Source of the DNA: a candidate division SR1 bacterium
Lineage (GTDB): Bacteria > Patescibacteriota > Gracilibacteria > Absconditabacterales > Absconditicoccaceae
DNA length: 5,213 bases
Assembly (NCBI GenBank): GCA_007116275.1
Contig: SKIU01000011.1
Location: 1 to 5,213 of the forward strand
Reading direction: 5' to 3'
Each line of letters begins with the position of its first letter. Position 1 is the stretch's first letter. Shown here piece after piece: positions 5,140 to 5,213 of the stretch. Made by a program: the position numbers and the translations under genes. Below the pieces are notes generated by a model. That model did not search any database and was not told the origin of the DNA. It was given only the letters and a program-made list of their open reading frames with translations.

Positions 5140-5213
5140 ATGGATTTTGGGAAGTGGGGGGAGTTGATAGATGTGTTTTTGGAAAAGAATAGTCAGATCA
5201 ATCTTTCGGCGAT
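5140..5213 (+). CDS. rsmG: N-terminal start of a probable 16S rRNA m7G methyltransferase RsmG (partial)
   Basis: ATG 5140 opens a frame that runs off the window end after 24 codons. The residues MDFGKWGELIDVFLEKNSQINLSA resemble the RsmG (GidB) start, where a helix ends in a W-N-x-x-I-N-L-T-A-I type motif; here N-S-Q-I-N-L-S-A fits that pattern. RsmG methylates G527 of 16S rRNA using S-adenosylmethionine, whose binding domain would lie beyond the window. Context helps, since rsmG and rnpA are often near neighbours around the bacterial origin. No ATG lies upstream in frame within the short leader, and no ribosome binding site or clear promoter is seen. The assignment rests on about ten informative residues. 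Confidence 0.5.
   Translation, partial: MDFGKWGELIDVFLEKNSQINLSA

Overview
The window comes from a bacterium that reads UGA as glycine (genetic code 25). This points to the Absconditabacteria (SR1) / Gracilibacteria (BD1-5) branch of the Candidate Phyla Radiation. The evidence is internal. Four AT-rich, plus-strand genes are continuous only if in-frame TGA is an amino acid, and the TGAs fall on glycines that the families conserve: the last Gly of the MurF P-loop, the Gly of the MurF ELG motif, the PxLGxxxGG motif of the AI-2E transporter family, and the VLTEG turn of a CBS domain. All complete genes stop at TAA or TAG, and TGG still serves as Trp. The sequence does not decide between SR1 and BD1-5.

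Layout, all on +: (1) 1-69, the last codons of an unidentified gene. (2) 70-246, a spacer with a degenerate hairpin and a good sigma70-like promoter. (3) 247-657, rnpA (RNase P protein), followed after 20 nt by 678-1880, an AI-2E/PerM-family membrane protein, probably co-transcribed. (4) 1979-3337, a MurF-type Mur ligase with its own candidate promoter. (5) 3338-3841, a 504-nt gene-free stretch of hairpins and short repeat modules ending in a promoter. (6) 3842-4597, a two-domain protein with an N-terminal helical domain carrying a HEPN-like Rx4H motif (RNHITH) and a C-terminal CBS pair. (7) 4598-5139, a 542-nt gene-free stretch very dense in repeats and palindromes. (8) 5140-5213, the first 24 codons of a gene that looks like rsmG (16S rRNA m7G methyltransferase).

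Functionally the window holds core RNA processing (rnpA, probably rsmG), cell-wall precursor synthesis (murF) and a membrane permease-like protein. rnpA and rsmG often lie near each other in the rpmH-rnpA-...-mnmG-rsmG-parAB region of bacteria; here that order is broken up. The least ordinary gene is the putative HEPN-CBS protein. It uses TGA for only 1 of 16 glycines, against 19 of 34 in the transporter gene. It is also bracketed by related repeat modules, so it may have a different history from its neighbours.

Three genes (rnpA, murF, CBS) have a -10-like hexamer ending 29-30 nt before the ATG and no Shine-Dalgarno sequence in the short leader, a consistent arrangement that also helped choose the start codons.
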